DNA of 64,000 nt from Novacetimonas cocois (GCF_003311635.1 NZ_QEXL01000006.1:644-64643); one strand, 5' to 3'; counted from the stretch's first letter, positions 43,659-54,199 are shown. The notes: generated by a model not told the origin, from the sequence alone. A program made the numbers and translations.

Positions 43659-43778
43659 GATACCGGTTTCCTGCAGCCGGCGCCGCCATCGCGGGTGGCG
43701 CCATGCGAATGAAAGAAAGGGGCAGGCGGCCTGCCGTGGCCGCCCCGTCCGCGTTGCCTGCGCGGACGCCGTGGCATC

Positions 43779-44003
43779 CTACCAGTTGTTGCTGATGAGC
43801 CAGAATTCCTCTGACGTCAGGGTGACGACGGGGGTTCCATGCTTGCATTCCGCGGCAGCCAGCGCCAGCGCGCCGATGCGCTGGATCATCAGGGTCTTGC
43901 GCTGATGGGCCTCCGACTTTTCGCCGGTGACTTCGTCAAGCGCTATCAGCGCGGCCTTGCAGGCCTTGGCCAGGCGGGCGGCATCCAGTGCGGCATAGGA
44001 CAT
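43779..44003 (-). CDS. Small conserved-looking hypothetical protein
   Basis: 74 residues from ATG 44003, which has AAGGAAAC 8 nt upstream; the frame is open to 44039. The sequence MSYAALDAARLAKACKAALIAL is followed by an acidic/basic helix and IGALALAAAECKHGTPVVTLTSEEFWLISNNW. It looks like a compact mostly helical cytoplasmic protein. I do not recognise the family. About 260 bp without a gene separate it from divergent queA. Confidence 0.6.
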   Translation of the reverse strand: MSYAALDAARLAKACKAALIALDEVTGEKSEAHQRKTLMIQRIGALALAAAECKHGTPVVTLTSEEFWLISNNW

Positions 44004-44299
44004 GATCGGGAGTTTCCTTATGTCTGCGTAAGGTTGCACGCGCGGGACCGGCCCACGCGCGAATCACGGGCCGTATTCTTTACTGCCTTGTCGGTGTGTG
44101 TCCAATCATTGCCCGACCTTTGCCCGTGCGTCATATGCCGGCGCGTCATGCATGACAGCCTCCTGTCCACGCATCACGCATGGCCGGGAATGATTCCGCG
44201 CCCTCCGGGTTTGCCATTGGGCCCTGTCGGGCCGCGTAATGGCCGCGTCGCGCACCTTCGCGCTGGCAACGCCGTCATGGATTCCGTAAAGGGATGCTC

Positions 44300-45358
44300 A
44301 TGACGGATCTCGTTTCTGATTTCGACTTCGACCTGCCGCCGGACCTCATCGCCGATCACCCGGCGCGTCCCCGCGACAGCGCCCGCATGCTGGAGGTCCT
44401 GGCCCACGGCGCGTTCATCGACCGCCATGTGCGCGACCTGCCCGGATGCCTGCGGGCGGGCGATATCCTTGTGGCCAACGACACCGCCGTCATCCCGGCG
44501 CAGCTTTCGGCCATGCGCGGGGCGGCGCGTATCGGGATCACGCTGGACCGGATCCTGCCTGATGGCACGTGGCATGCGCTGGCGCGCAACGCCCGCCGCC
44601 TTCGTCCGGGCGATACCCTGACCTTCGCGCCCAGTCCCGTCACGGCGGAAGTCGTGGTGTGCGAGGAGGCGGGGGGTGTCGTCCTGCGCTTTGACGTGGA
44701 AGGCGAGGCATTCGACCAGTTCCTCCATGACACCGGCCACCTTGCCCTGCCGCCCTATATCGCGCGCCCCGATGGTCCGACGGAGGAGGATCGCAGGGAT
44801 TACAGCACCATCTTTGCCCAGCATCGCGGCGCGGTGGCGGCCCCCACGGCGGGCCTGCATTTCACGCCCGCCCTGCTGTCAGGGCTGGAGAAGGCAGGCG
44901 TCCTGCGCCAGACGCTGACGCTGCATGTGGGGGCGGGCACCTTCCTGCCGATGCGCAGCGAACAGATTTCCGAACACCGCATGCATGCCGAACGCGGCAC
45001 GATTTCCCCCCATGCGGCGCAACGCATCAATGACGCGCGCGCGGCGGGGGGACGCGTGGTGGCGGTCGGCACCACGTCGCTGCGCCTTCTGGAAAGCGCG
45101 ACGGGGGAGGACGGGATCGTGCGGCCCTTTCATGGGGAAACGTCGATTTTCATCCGCCCCGGATACCGTTTCCGCGCGGTGGACATGCTGCTGACGAATT
45201 TCCACCTCCCGCGCTCCACCCTGTTCATGCTGGTCAGCGCATTTTCCGGCCGGGCCCGGATGCGCGCGGCGTATGAACATGCGATGGCCACGGGCTACCG
45301 CTTCTATTCCTATGGCGACGCATGTCTGCTGCATCGTAATGACGGAGGTGCGGCATGA
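44300..45358 (+). CDS. queA: S-adenosylmethionine:tRNA ribosyltransferase-isomerase
   Basis: 352 residues from ATG 44300 (AAAGGG 6 nt upstream; ATG 44294 is also possible). It opens [24 protein letters not shown], has [39 protein letters not shown] (the QueA signature), [13 protein letters not shown], and ends [18 protein letters not shown]. It transfers and isomerises the ribosyl group of SAM onto 7-aminomethyl-7-deazaguanine in tRNA, giving epoxyqueuosine. It is the first gene of queA-tgt-queG; the ATG of tgt overlaps its stop. Confidence 0.97.
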   Translation: MTDLVSDFDFDLPPDLIADHPARPRDSARMLEVLAHGAFIDRHVRDLPGCLRAGDILVANDTAVIPAQLSAMRGAARIGITLDRILPDGTWHALARNARRLRPGDTLTFAPSPVTAEVVVCEEAGGVVLRFDVEGEAFDQFLHDTGHLALPPYIARPDGPTEEDRRDYSTIFAQHRGAVAAPTAGLHFTPALLSGLEKAGVLRQTLTLHVGAGTFLPMRSEQISEHRMHAERGTISPHAAQRINDARAAGGRVVAVGTTSLRLLESATGEDGIVRPFHGETSIFIRPGYRFRAVDMLLTNFHLPRSTLFMLVSAFSGRARMRAAYEHAMATGYRFYSYGDACLLHRNDGGAA

Positions 45359-46515
45359 CCGCTTTTCGCTGGCGGGCGCAGGCCCGTTCGGGTCACGCGC
45401 GGGCGGGATACCTCGACACCGCCCATGGCACGGTCGCAACCCCCACCTTCATGCCGGTCGGCACCGTGGGCACGGTCAAGGCGATGACGATGGACGCGGT
45501 GCGCTCCACCGGGGCGGGCATCGTGCTGGGCAATACCTATCACCTGATGCTGCGTCCGGGGGCGGAGCGCGTCCGCGCACTGGGCGGGCTGCACCGGTTC
45601 ATGGACTGGCCGGGGCCGATCCTGACGGATTCGGGCGGGTTCCAGGTCATGTCGCTGGGTCCGCTGCGCAGGCTCGACGCCGATGGCGTGACGTTCCGTT
45701 CGCATATCGACGGTTCGGAACACCGGCTGACGCCCGAACGTTCCACCGATATCCAGCATGCGCTGGATGCGACCATCAGCATGTGTTTCGACGAATGTCC
45801 TGCTCTGCCGGCCCCGGCGGAGGCGATCGCCCGGTCCATGCGCATGTCCATGCGCTGGGCGGAGCGGTGTCGCGCGGCGTTCGTCCCGCGTCCCGGCTAT
45901 GCCCAGTACGGCATCATCCAGGGCGGGACGGAGCCTGAGCTGCGCGCCGAAAGCGTGCGCGCCCTGACGGATATTGGGTTCGAGGGATATGCCATCGGCG
46001 GCCTCGCGGTGGGGGAGGGGCAGGAACTCATGTTCTCCACCCTCGATGTCACGGTCGGTCTGATCCCCGACGACGCGCCGCGCTACCTGATGGGGGTGGG
46101 CACGCCCGACGACCTGCTGGGTGCCGTGGAACGCGGTGTGGACATGTTCGACTGCGTCATGCCCACGCGGGCGGGGCGCACGGCGCGTGCCTATACCGAA
46201 CGCGGGACGCTGAACATGCGTAACGCGCGCCATGCCACCGACAGCCGCCCGATCTCGCCCCACTGCGACTGTCCCGCCTGTTCGCGCCACAGCCGCGCCT
46301 ATCTGCATCACCTGTTCCGCACGAACGAAATCCTGGGCCCCATGCTGCTGACATGGCACAACCTGTCCTATTACCAGCGGCTGATGCGCGGGATCCGTGC
46401 TGCGATCGTTGATGGCACGCTGCCCGAACATGCCGCCCACCTGCGCGCGCAATGGGCGATGGAGGACTGGTCCCCTGACGAGATGCCCTTTCCCGACATC
46501 CCGCCCGTGCCCTGA
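45355..46515 (+). CDS. tgt: tRNA-guanine transglycosylase
   Basis: 386 residues; the ATG overlaps the queA stop (ATGA). It has [17 protein letters not shown], the catalytic-region [40 protein letters not shown] and [21 protein letters not shown]; the zinc site near the C-terminus is seen as [22 protein letters not shown] (CxC-x2-C...H). It swaps guanine 34 for preQ1 in GUN-anticodon tRNAs, the step before QueA. With its neighbours it completes the tRNA-bound half of queuosine synthesis. Confidence 0.97.
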   Translation: MTAFRWRAQARSGHARAGYLDTAHGTVATPTFMPVGTVGTVKAMTMDAVRSTGAGIVLGNTYHLMLRPGAERVRALGGLHRFMDWPGPILTDSGGFQVMSLGPLRRLDADGVTFRSHIDGSEHRLTPERSTDIQHALDATISMCFDECPALPAPAEAIARSMRMSMRWAERCRAAFVPRPGYAQYGIIQGGTEPELRAESVRALTDIGFEGYAIGGLAVGEGQELMFSTLDVTVGLIPDDAPRYLMGVGTPDDLLGAVERGVDMFDCVMPTRAGRTARAYTERGTLNMRNARHATDSRPISPHCDCPACSRHSRAYLHHLFRTNEILGPMLLTWHNLSYYQRLMRGIRAAIVDGTLPEHAAHLRAQWAMEDWSPDEMPFPDIPPVP

Positions 46516-46518
46516 ACG

Positions 46519-47616
46519 ATGGCGCGCGTGCGGCCCGTGACCCATCCCCCCGGCGCGCAGGGGACCCTCGCGCGCCTGATTTGCGAGCGCGCGCTGGCGG
46601 TGGGGTTCGACGCGGTGGGATTTGCGCCCGCCACGCTGGATGACGCCACGCGCCTGCGCCTGCATGAGTTCGTGGAGACGGGACGCCATGGCGCGATGGA
46701 CTGGATGGCGCAGCGCATGTCATGGCGGGGCGACCCGCGTGCCCTGTGGCCGGAGGTCCGCAGCGTGATTTCGCTGGGCCTGTCCTATGCCCCCGATGGC
46801 GATGCGCTGGCGACGCTGCGCGATCCCACGGCGGGCAATATCTCGGTCTATGCCCGGCATCGCGACTATCATGACGTGGTCAAGGGGATGCTCAAGCAGG
46901 TGGCGCAGTTCATCGTGGCCGAGGGACGCAGGCAGGCCGGCGGCGACATGCCGCCCCCCGGCGTGAAGGTGTTTGTCGATACGGCCCCCGTCATGGAAAA
47001 GCCGTTGGCGGCCAGTGCGGGGCTGGGATGGCAGGGAAAGCATACCAACCTCGTCTCCCGCCAGCATGGCAGCTGGCTGTTCCTTGGCGAAATCTATACC
47101 ACGCTGGACCTGCCGCCTTCCGCGCCGTCGGGGGGGGGATGCGGGACCTGCACGCGCTGTCTCGATATCTGTCCGACCGCTGCCTTTCCCGCGCCGGGAC
47201 GGATCGACGCGCGGCGGTGCATTTCCTACCAGACGATTGAAAACCCCGATCCCATCCCCCACGAACTGCGCCCCCTGATGGGCAACCGCATCTATGGCTG
47301 CGACGACTGCCTTGCCGTGTGCCCGTGGAACCGCTTTGCCCGCGCGACGCGGCAGATGAAGCTGCAGGCGCGGCCGGATCTGGTCGCGCCCGCGCTGCGT
47401 GACCTTGCGATGCTGGACGATGCGGGATTCCGGCGCCTGTTTTCCGGATCGCCCGTCAAGCGGATCGGGCGGGCGCGTTTCGTGCGCAATGTCCTGATCG
47501 CCATCGGCAACAGCGGACGCGCCGAACTGCGTCCCGTAGCGCAGGGGCTGTGTGACGACGCGGCCCCCGTCGTGGCCGACGCCGCGCGCTGGGCGACGGA
47601 ACGCCTGCCTGCATGA
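46519..47616 (+). CDS. queG: Epoxyqueuosine reductase
   Basis: 365 residues starting 3 nt after tgt. It has [24 protein letters not shown], the [15 protein letters not shown] region, and two 4Fe-4S motifs: [16 protein letters not shown] and [14 protein letters not shown] short C-terminal HEAT-like helical part ([25 protein letters not shown]) is typical of proteobacterial QueG. It reduces epoxyqueuosine to queuosine in tRNA using cobalamin and Fe-S clusters, another B12-dependent enzyme in this window besides MetH. The RHH gene overlaps its stop. Confidence 0.96.
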   Translation: MARVRPVTHPPGAQGTLARLICERALAVGFDAVGFAPATLDDATRLRLHEFVETGRHGAMDWMAQRMSWRGDPRALWPEVRSVISLGLSYAPDGDALATLRDPTAGNISVYARHRDYHDVVKGMLKQVAQFIVAEGRRQAGGDMPPPGVKVFVDTAPVMEKPLAASAGLGWQGKHTNLVSRQHGSWLFLGEIYTTLDLPPSAPSGGGCGTCTRCLDICPTAAFPAPGRIDARRCISYQTIENPDPIPHELRPLMGNRIYGCDDCLAVCPWNRFARATRQMKLQARPDLVAPALRDLAMLDDAGFRRLFSGSPVKRIGRARFVRNVLIAIGNSGRAELRPVAQGLCDDAAPVVADAARWATERLPA

Positions 47617-47888
47617 GGGGACCGCGCCCCGATCCGGCCACCCCGATGCTGTGCAAGCGCAGCATGATGCTGTCGGGCCATCGCACCAGCGTCGCGCTGG
47701 AGCCCGAGTTCTGGGACGCCCTGGAACGCATGGCCCGCACGCGGGGGATCGGCCTTACGATCCTGATCGCGCGCATCGACGCCAGTCGCGATCCGGCACG
47801 CACGCTGGCCTCGGCATTGCGGGTCGCGGCCCTTTCGGAATGGATGCCTGCCCTGCCGCCAGCAGGGAACGGAAACAGGCAAGAATAG
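47613..47888 (+). CDS. Ribbon-helix-helix domain protein (RHH_4-like)
   Basis: 91 residues; its ATG overlaps the queG stop (ATGA). The core [27 protein letters not shown] followed by [15 protein letters not shown] is the RHH_4 pattern ([27 protein letters not shown]) common in alphaproteobacteria. These are short DNA-binding-type proteins with no defined target. Its coupling to queG suggests co-expression, not necessarily a shared task. Confidence 0.87.
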   Translation: MRGPRPDPATPMLCKRSMMLSGHRTSVALEPEFWDALERMARTRGIGLTILIARIDASRDPARTLASALRVAALSEWMPALPPAGNGNRQE

Positions 47889-47923
47889 TTGGGTTGCCAC
47901 GCGCGTCGTGCTAGGTTCGGCGC

Positions 47924-48751
47924 ATGGCGATATGGGGAAAACTGTTTGGCGGTGTCGCGGGGTTCGCGGTTGGCGGTCCCGTTGGCGCCCTTGTGGGGAC
48001 GGCCCTTGGGCACGCCGCCGATAACGGATCATTGCTGGAAACGCCCGCCGGGGGCTGGACCGATCGCTGGGGCGGCCGCCCCAATGCCGATCCCAATGGC
48101 GCGGCCACGTTCATGGCGGCCAAGCTTGCCGCCGCGATGGGCAAGCGCGACCAGATGTACGGGCTGGTCATCATCATCCTGTCGGCCAAGCTGGCGAAGT
48201 GTGACGGGGCGGTCAACCGTGCGGAAATCGACGCGTTCAAGCGCCGGTTCAACGTGCCCGCCGAAAACATGAAGGAGGTCGGGCGCCTGTTCGACATGGC
48301 CCGGCAGCGCACCGACGATTACGAGGCCTTTGCCCGCGAACTGGGCAAGGCATTTTCCAACCGCACCGAAATGCTGGAGGAAGGGCTTGCCTCCCTGTTC
48401 GTCATCGCGCGTGCCGATGCCGGTCCGTCGGGGGAAATCAACGCGCAGGAGGAAGAATTCCTCCGTCGTGTGCATCGCGCGTTCGGCCTGAGCCCCGGCG
48501 CGTGGGAACGCGCGAGCGAAGGACGCGCCCGCCCCGGCGTGAGCGAGGTCGATGCCTATGCCGTGCTGGGCCTGTCGCGCACCGCCAGCAATGACGAGGT
48601 GCGGGCCATGTGGCGGCGTCTGGTGCGCGAACACCATCCCGACATCCTTGCCGCCCGTGGCGCGACGGAGGCGCAGATGGCGCAGGCCGTGGCCCGCATC
48701 GCGCAGATCAACGCTGCATGGGACCGCATCAAGCGCGATCGCCGGATCTAG
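47924..48751 (+). CDS. TerB-like plus J-domain co-chaperone (DjlA-like)
   Basis: 275 residues. A short Gly-rich hydrophobic start (GGVAGFAVGGPVGALVGTALGHAAD) resembles the membrane-insertion segment of DjlA. A TerB-like helical domain covers about 65-190 (LSAKLAKCDGAVNRAEIDAFKRRF, and the repeated ADAGPSGEINAQEEEFLRRV). The last 65 residues are a J-domain (DAYAVLGLSRTASNDEVRAMWRRLVREHHPD) with the HPD motif that activates DnaK. It probably recruits DnaK at the inner membrane. Transcribed after queG-RHH with a 35-bp gap. Confidence 0.92.
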   Translation: MAIWGKLFGGVAGFAVGGPVGALVGTALGHAADNGSLLETPAGGWTDRWGGRPNADPNGAATFMAAKLAAAMGKRDQMYGLVIIILSAKLAKCDGAVNRAEIDAFKRRFNVPAENMKEVGRLFDMARQRTDDYEAFARELGKAFSNRTEMLEEGLASLFVIARADAGPSGEINAQEEEFLRRVHRAFGLSPGAWERASEGRARPGVSEVDAYAVLGLSRTASNDEVRAMWRRLVREHHPDILAARGATEAQMAQAVARIAQINAAWDRIKRDRRI

Positions 48752-48924
48752 GGGGCGCGGTCTGCTGCCCTGATGCCGTGCGCGGTCAGGGGTTTTCGTT
48801 TCGGATTTTCCAGAAATGCACGCAATGTTTCCACATTCGCGTTGTGCACCGTGCAGGTCGGTCTTCGCTTGTCGGATCGTTCCGGGGGAAAGAAGACCCG
48901 ACCACCTGTCCCGCAAATCTCGAA

Positions 48925-49016
48925 CAGGTTTTTGGTGAAGCTTTTTTCAAAAAAGCTTCATGAAGACGCCGCCTTTTTGAAAAAAGGCGGCACCCAAAAA
49001 CTTTTAAATCATAGGT
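48925..49016. repeat. Double-hairpin intergenic repeat, copy E
   Basis: GGTTTTTGGTG and CACCCAAAAAC enclose hairpin one (GAAGCTTTTTTC..AAAAGCTTC, 48938-48959) and hairpin two (GCCGCCTTTTTG..AAAAAGGCGGC, 48968-48991; the GCC/GGC variant shared with copy D). The flanks are less like the other copies. It lies between the convergent TerB/DnaJ and mrp genes. The other 170 bp of this gap (48752-48924) hold nothing I recognise. Confidence 0.85.
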
Positions 49017-49073
49017 TGGTTTCGGGCGATCTGTTACGCATTCCCTGCCCCACCATTGTGGGGCAGGGGGTGT

Positions 49074-50210
49074 TCAACTGCCGCGTTTCTTGTCCAGCAG
49101 CCTGCGCAATGCGCCGCCCACCGTATGCGCCAGCGCGCGGTACGCCTTGCCCGCCGCGCTGTCGGGGGCGGAAATGACGATGGGCGCGCCATTGTCGCCG
49201 CTGGCGCGGATATCCGCCAGCAGCGGGATTTCGCCAAGGAAGGGCACGCCGGTCTTTTCCGCCTCGGCCCGCGCGCCGCCATGCCCGAACAGTTCGGTGC
49301 GGTGGTTGCAGTTGGGGCAGCAGAAATAGGACATGTTTTCCACGATGCCCAGAACGGGAACCCGCATCCGTTCGAACATCGCGACACCGCGCCGCGCATC
49401 GAGCAGGGCGATGTCCTGCGGCGTGGAAACGATGACCGCCCCGGCCAGCGCCGTCTTCTGCGCCAGCGTCAGTTGTGCGTCGCCCGTGCCCGGCGGCATG
49501 TCCACCACCAGCACGTCAAGTTCGCCCCAGTCCACGTCCGCCAGCAGCTGCCCGATCGCGCCCATGACCATGGGGCCGCGCCAGATCATCGCCTTGCTTT
49601 CCTCCACCAGCATGCCGATCGACATCGCGGTGATGCCATGGCCATGCAGGGGCTGCAGGCGGCCTTCGCGGACTTCGGGCTGGCTGGTCATGCCCATCAT
49701 GCGTGGCAGCGACGGGCCATGCACGTCCGCGTCCAGCAGGCCGACACGCAGCCCCTCCAGCCCTAGGCCTACGGCAAGATTGACCGCCGTGGTGGATTTC
49801 CCGACCCCGCCCTTGCCCGACGCCACGGCGATGACCAGTCCCACGTTGGGGGGCAGGGGCCCGGCAGGCTGTGCGCCGCCAGCTTTCGCGCCAAGGTTCA
49901 GCGGACGGTGCCCCCCGCCGCCGGGCGCGTTCGCGGGGGGCGGTGGCGCGGCGGCCGCGCGGTGGGAGGTCAGGATGACGGATGCGCCCTTCGCCCCGTC
50001 GAGGTCGCGCGTCAGCCGGGCCTCGATCCCGGCGATCAGCGGGCGGATCCGTTCGGCGCGGTCGCGGTCGGTAGCGATGGCCACATGCACCACGCCGTCG
50101 CGCACGGTCGCGGCATCCAGTGTGCCGAGGTCCAGCGCGCACGCCCCCGTGTCAGGATCGCGGACGTCGCGCAGCACCCGTTCGATTGCCGCCTGCGTTA
50201 TCTGTGCCAT
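49074..50210 (-). CDS. mrp: Mrp/ApbC-family iron-sulfur cluster carrier ATPase
   Basis: 378 residues from ATG 50210 (MAQITQAAIERVLRDVRDPD). An N-terminal MIP18/DUF59 domain (about 1-85) is followed by a Pro/Gly linker and the Mrp ATPase domain: VIAVASGKGGVGKSTTAVNLA (deviant Walker A), GLLDADVHGPSLPRMM, DVLVVDMPPGTGDAQLTL, and ENMSYFCCPNCNHRTELFG with the CxxC that holds the Fe-S cluster between subunits. It delivers Fe-S clusters to apoproteins, plausibly including the fumarase, QueG and PurF encoded nearby. The frame is open to 50621 but overlaps the opgC region. Confidence 0.96.
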   Translation of the reverse strand: MAQITQAAIERVLRDVRDPDTGACALDLGTLDAATVRDGVVHVAIATDRDRAERIRPLIAGIEARLTRDLDGAKGASVILTSHRAAAAPPPPANAPGGGGHRPLNLGAKAGGAQPAGPLPPNVGLVIAVASGKGGVGKSTTAVNLAVGLGLEGLRVGLLDADVHGPSLPRMMGMTSQPEVREGRLQPLHGHGITAMSIGMLVEESKAMIWRGPMVMGAIGQLLADVDWGELDVLVVDMPPGTGDAQLTLAQKTALAGAVIVSTPQDIALLDARRGVAMFERMRVPVLGIVENMSYFCCPNCNHRTELFGHGGARAEAEKTGVPFLGEIPLLADIRASGDNGAPIVISAPDSAAGKAYRALAHTVGGALRRLLDKKRGS

Positions 50211-50418
50211 GCTGCCCCTGTCGCGCTGAAAAAAAATGATGCAGCCGGGATATAGGGGGCGTGGCGCAATGACGGAAGGGGGCCGGACAGGCCGCCTTGT
50301 GCAAAATGCGAATGGCCGGCGCCATAAATTGGCCTTGGCGGGGGTTTTATCCATATCGTATCGGGAATGTGAAATCCGCTGTTCCCCCATCTGCCGCCGG
50401 CGGGGGGGGGACGGGGAC

Positions 50419-51648
50419 ATGCCGGAAAAGAAGAAATGGTGCGTTGCCATGACATCATATGCACAGGCATGCGGGTCCGTCGTGCCCGCGACCAGCGTGG
50501 GGGGCACAGGCGCCGCCGCGGTGGAGGCGGGTTCCGGCGTGACGGCGGGAAAGGCCGCGCCCCGGGTACGTGACCATCGCGTCGACGCCCTGCGTGGGGT
50601 CGCGCTGCTGATGATGTGCATCGATCATATCCCCCAGGACGTGCTGAACCGCTTTACCATGCGCAATGTCGGTTTTGCCGACGCGGCGGAGGTGTTCGTC
50701 CTGCTGGCGGGATATGCGTCGTGGCTGGCCTATGGCCGGGCTTTTTCGCGCCAGCCATGGATGCAGGTTGTCGAACGCCTGCTGCGGCGTTGCGGGCGGC
50801 TGTATGTGTTCCAGACGCTGATGGCGGTCGTGACGATCTTCACCATCCGGACATGGCGGCATTACTGGCCCGTGCCGGTCGATTTCCTTGAACCCGAACT
50901 GGCCCACGGGCTGGATTCGCTGTGGCGGGTGATGCTGCTGCAGGCGCTGCCGGGCAACCTCAATATCCTGCCGCTCTACATCGTGCTGCTTCTGGCGTTC
51001 GCGCCGCTGTGCTGGGTGCTGCGCCGGGTGGGGCCGTGGCCGGTCCTGGGGGCGAGTGGCGCGCTGTGGGCGGTGGTCAATTTCGACCCGTCGCTGAATT
51101 TTCCCAACTGGCTGGACCCGGACGGGTGGTATTTCGACCCGCTGGCGTGGCAGTTCCTGTTCGTGCTGGGGGCATGCGCTGCCATCCTTGCCGGGCGTCA
51201 TGGCGGCAGCCTGCCGCTATCGCGGCCGCTGGCGGTGGTGTGCTGGACCTATCTTGCGTTTTCGGCGGTGGAATCGTTCCCATGGACGGGATGGGGCCTG
51301 CCGGACATGCGCCCCATGGCCACGCCATGGACGGACAAGATGGTGCTTTCCCCATTGCGGCTGCTTGATGTGCTGTGCCTGTTTTACCTCGTGCAGTCCT
51401 CCACGCTGGCGACGCGCTGGTCGCAGGGGCGGGCGGGGCAGCTGATGGCGATGTTCGGCCGCCATTCGCTGGAGGTATTCACGCTGGGGACCATCCTTGA
51501 CCTGTACGGGCGGCTGATCTTCACCAACTTTGGCGTTGGCTGGGGCATGCAGGTCACGATCAACGTGGTGGGGTTCGTGCTGCTGTGGGGCATGACGCGC
51601 GAACTGGACCGCAGGCGTGCGCTGGCCCGGGCCGCGCGGCGGGCGTGA
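50419..51648 (+). CDS. opgC: OpgC-family acyltransferase (periplasmic glucan modification)
   Basis: 409 residues from ATG 50419 (GGGGAC just upstream); ATG 50449 is the alternative. After a low-complexity head it reads RDHRVDALRGVALLMMCIDHIP, the acyltransferase-3/OpgC start, then about ten membrane helices, with FADAAEVFVLLAGYASWLAYG, RCGRLYVFQTL, LPLYIVLLLAFAPLCWVLRR and FGRHSLEVFTLGTILDLYGR. OpgC adds succinyl groups to osmoregulated periplasmic glucans. The matching opgD/G and opgH lie 6.6 kb downstream on the same strand. Another O-acyl acceptor, such as an exopolysaccharide, cannot be excluded. Confidence 0.87.
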   Translation: MPEKKKWCVAMTSYAQACGSVVPATSVGGTGAAAVEAGSGVTAGKAAPRVRDHRVDALRGVALLMMCIDHIPQDVLNRFTMRNVGFADAAEVFVLLAGYASWLAYGRAFSRQPWMQVVERLLRRCGRLYVFQTLMAVVTIFTIRTWRHYWPVPVDFLEPELAHGLDSLWRVMLLQALPGNLNILPLYIVLLLAFAPLCWVLRRVGPWPVLGASGALWAVVNFDPSLNFPNWLDPDGWYFDPLAWQFLFVLGACAAILAGRHGGSLPLSRPLAVVCWTYLAFSAVESFPWTGWGLPDMRPMATPWTDKMVLSPLRLLDVLCLFYLVQSSTLATRWSQGRAGQLMAMFGRHSLEVFTLGTILDLYGRLIFTNFGVGWGMQVTINVVGFVLLWGMTRELDRRRALARAARRA

Positions 51649-51848
51649 AGGGGCGTGGCCGGTTCATCGCAAAGCCATTTTCAGGCAACCTGCCGGCGTC
51701 GCGTGATTTCGAAACGGTTTCCGATTGACGTCCGTCATATCGCAAATACGTTCGGACGGGCATGGAAATGGCCGCCTGTCCCCTGCCGATGCGCAGGGGG
51801 CAGGCGCGCCGTGTTCACGCGCGCAGGGTTCATGAGGGAGGAACGGTC

Positions 51849-52526
51849 ATGACGGACAATATTACGGCGGACGTGCTGCCGCGCCTGACGCGCATGCTGC
51901 GCGGGGGGCAGGACGTGCGCATCGTCCTGTTCGGGTCTTCCACGATCGAAGGGGTGGGGGCGAGCACGCCCGCGCATGCCCTGCCCGCCATCATGCAAAA
52001 GGTGCTGGCCCCGTTTGCGTCCGGCGGGGTGCAGGTCGTGGCCCATGGGGTGGGCGGTGATGATGCGGAGGCGATGCACGCGCGCGTCGGCGCCATGCTG
52101 GCGGACCGTCCCGATCTGATCGTCTGGCAGACCGGCAGCAACGATCCGCTCAAGGGTGATGATGTCGCGGCCTTTGTCGCGCGCACCCGCGACGACCTGG
52201 CGACGATGCGTGCGTCGGGCGCGGACGTCGTGCTGATGGACCAGCAATATTGCCCGGTCCTTGAAACCTGTCCGGCGTTTCCCGCGTTCCGCGACGCGGT
52301 GCATCATGTCGCGGCGCAGGATCATGTCCCGCTGTTCACGCGGTACGTCCGGATGAAGTCATGGTGCACGGAACTGGGTCTGAGCCCGCTGGATCTGTCG
52401 CCAGACGGGCTGCATCTGAACGATCACGGGTACCGTCTGCTGGGCGAGGCGCTGGCGGCGTGGCTTATTGAACTGACGGGGCTGCCGGGAGGTGTCGCGT
52501 CATGTTATCAGGGAGGCGGGGCGTGA
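51849..52526 (+). CDS. SGNH/GDSL-family hydrolase
   Basis: 225 residues from ATG 51849 with GGAGGA 7-8 nt upstream. The blocks are VRIVLFGSSTIEGVGA (nucleophile Ser in GSST rather than GDS), HGVGGDDAEAMHARV (block II), IVWQTGSNDPL (GxND, block III) and DLSPDGLHLNDHGYRLL (DxxH, block V), so the SGNH set is complete. No signal peptide is seen. The family covers esterases, lipases and O-deacetylases. The position after opgC allows a role in trimming glucan acyl groups, but a missing export signal argues against that. Confidence 0.88.
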   Translation: MTDNITADVLPRLTRMLRGGQDVRIVLFGSSTIEGVGASTPAHALPAIMQKVLAPFASGGVQVVAHGVGGDDAEAMHARVGAMLADRPDLIVWQTGSNDPLKGDDVAAFVARTRDDLATMRASGADVVLMDQQYCPVLETCPAFPAFRDAVHHVAAQDHVPLFTRYVRMKSWCTELGLSPLDLSPDGLHLNDHGYRLLGEALAAWLIELTGLPGGVASCYQGGGA

Positions 52527-52594
52527 CATTCGCCCTGTCCGCCGCAATGGTGTAGATCCTCAGGCCCCGTCCAGATCAGGAAGCAACCTGCCAC

Positions 52595-54199
52595 ATGCCC
52601 GATCACGTTTCCGCTTTTTCCCGATCCAGCGCCGTCATGGGGATGGGGGCCGCGTTCCTGGCGATGGTAACGGCGCGGGCATATGCGCTGCCGCCTGCCG
52701 CGCCACCAGCCTTCGTCCCGTCGGCGGGCGCCCCGCATGTCACCCCCGTCAGCGACCCCGTGCGCCTGCCCGCGCCGGGCCATGACACGCCCGACAGCTT
52801 CGCCGACCTTGCCGCGCGGCTGCTGCCCGCGGTGGTCAATGTCTCCACCACCGAGATGGTCCGTCCCGGCGAAGAGGACGACGACGGGGACGAGGGCGAC
52901 AGCAGCCCGCAGATCCCCAATTTCCCCGAAGGCTCCCCGTTCGAGAAGTTCTTCCACGACTTCATGAACCGCCAGAACTCCCCCAACGCGCCGCCGCGCA
53001 AGATGCAGGCGCTGGGGTCGGGCTTCATCATCGATCCCGCCGGCATCGTCGTGACCAACAACCACGTCGTGCGCAATGCCGAGCAGATTACCGTGACGCT
53101 GCAGGACAACACGGTGCTCAAGGCGCACCTGCTGGGCCATGACGACCGCACGGACCTTGCGGTGCTGAAGGTGGACAGCCCCAAACCGCTGCCGGCCGTG
53201 CCCTTTGGCGACAGCGACCATGCGCGCGTGGGGGACTGGGTGCTGGCGATCGGCAATCCCTTCGGCCTGTCGGGCACCGTCACGGCGGGCATCATCTCCT
53301 CGCGCGGGCGTAATATCGAACAGGGGCCGTACGACGATTTCATCCAGACGGACGCCCCGATCAACAAGGGCAATTCCGGCGGACCGCTGTTCAACCTGCA
53401 TGGCGACGTGATCGGGATCAACACGGCTATCTTCTCCCCTTCGGGCGGGTCGATCGGGATCGGGTTCGCCATTCCCTCGGCCGAGGCGCAGGGAATCATC
53501 GAACAGCTGCGCAAGCATGGTAAGGTGTCGCGCGGGTGGATCGGCGTGCGGATTCAGGACGTGACGCAGGATATTGCCGACGGGCTTGGCCTGAAAAGCG
53601 CGCATGGCGCCCTGATTGCCGGGGTGGAGGCAAAGGGACCGGCGGCGGTCGCCCACCTGCAGACCGGCGACGTGATCCTGACCCTTGATGGCAAGGATAT
53701 CGACGGGCGCGCTCTGCCCCGTCTCGTAGCGCAGCTTCCGGCGGGAAGCGTCGCGCATCTGGGCATCCTGCGCCATGACCACCCGATGAACGTCACGATC
53801 ACCATCGGCGCCCTGCCTGAGGAAAAAACCGACAAGGCGGATGGCAAGCCCGCCCAGAAGGCCCCCGCCACCGGCAGCATGGCGGTCGCGGGCCTTGGCT
53901 TCACCGTCGGTGCGATCGACGATATCGCGCGCCAGAAATACAACATGGCCGAGGGGCAGAAAGGCGTTGTCGTGACGGGCGTCACCGATGACAGTCCCGC
54001 CGCAGAACGCGGGCTGCGCAATGGCGATGTCATTACCGAAGTGCAGCAGACGGCCGTCAATACTCCGGCGGAGCTGAAACACCAGATCGACCTTGTGCGC
54101 GGGCAGCACCGCCGGACCGTGCTGTTCCTGGTGCAGAACAGCGACGGCCTGCGCTGGGTGCCGTTCCCCCTGACCGAAGCAGGTGCGCATTCCGATTGA
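52595..54199 (+). CDS. degP: Deg/HtrA-family periplasmic serine protease
   Basis: 534 residues. A signal peptide (AVMGMGAAFLAMVTARAYA) is followed by the protease domain with the triad His157 (VTNNHVV), Asp187 (DDRTDLAVLK) and Ser261 (NKGNSGGPLF). Two PDZ domains follow (from about 330 and 430), separated by an acidic/Lys linker. This is the usual DegP/DegQ (Mucin D-like) design: a protease and chaperone that removes misfolded envelope proteins. The stop overlaps the start of the FUSC transporter gene, so the two are coupled. DegQ would be an equally good name. Confidence 0.94.
   Translation: MPDHVSAFSRSSAVMGMGAAFLAMVTARAYALPPAAPPAFVPSAGAPHVTPVSDPVRLPAPGHDTPDSFADLAARLLPAVVNVSTTEMVRPGEEDDDGDEGDSSPQIPNFPEGSPFEKFFHDFMNRQNSPNAPPRKMQALGSGFIIDPAGIVVTNNHVVRNAEQITVTLQDNTVLKAHLLGHDDRTDLAVLKVDSPKPLPAVPFGDSDHARVGDWVLAIGNPFGLSGTVTAGIISSRGRNIEQGPYDDFIQTDAPINKGNSGGPLFNLHGDVIGINTAIFSPSGGSIGIGFAIPSAEAQGIIEQLRKHGKVSRGWIGVRIQDVTQDIADGLGLKSAHGALIAGVEAKGPAAVAHLQTGDVILTLDGKDIDGRALPRLVAQLPAGSVAHLGILRHDHPMNVTITIGALPEEKTDKADGKPAQKAPATGSMAVAGLGFTVGAIDDIARQKYNMAEGQKGVVVTGVTDDSPAAERGLRNGDVITEVQQTAVNTPAELKHQIDLVRGQHRRTVLFLVQNSDGLRWVPFPLTEAGAHSD

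Noticed and set aside
52508-54190. A 560-codon minus-strand frame over the Deg/HtrA protease
   Set aside because: Shadow of a gene with an intact catalytic triad; no independent support.
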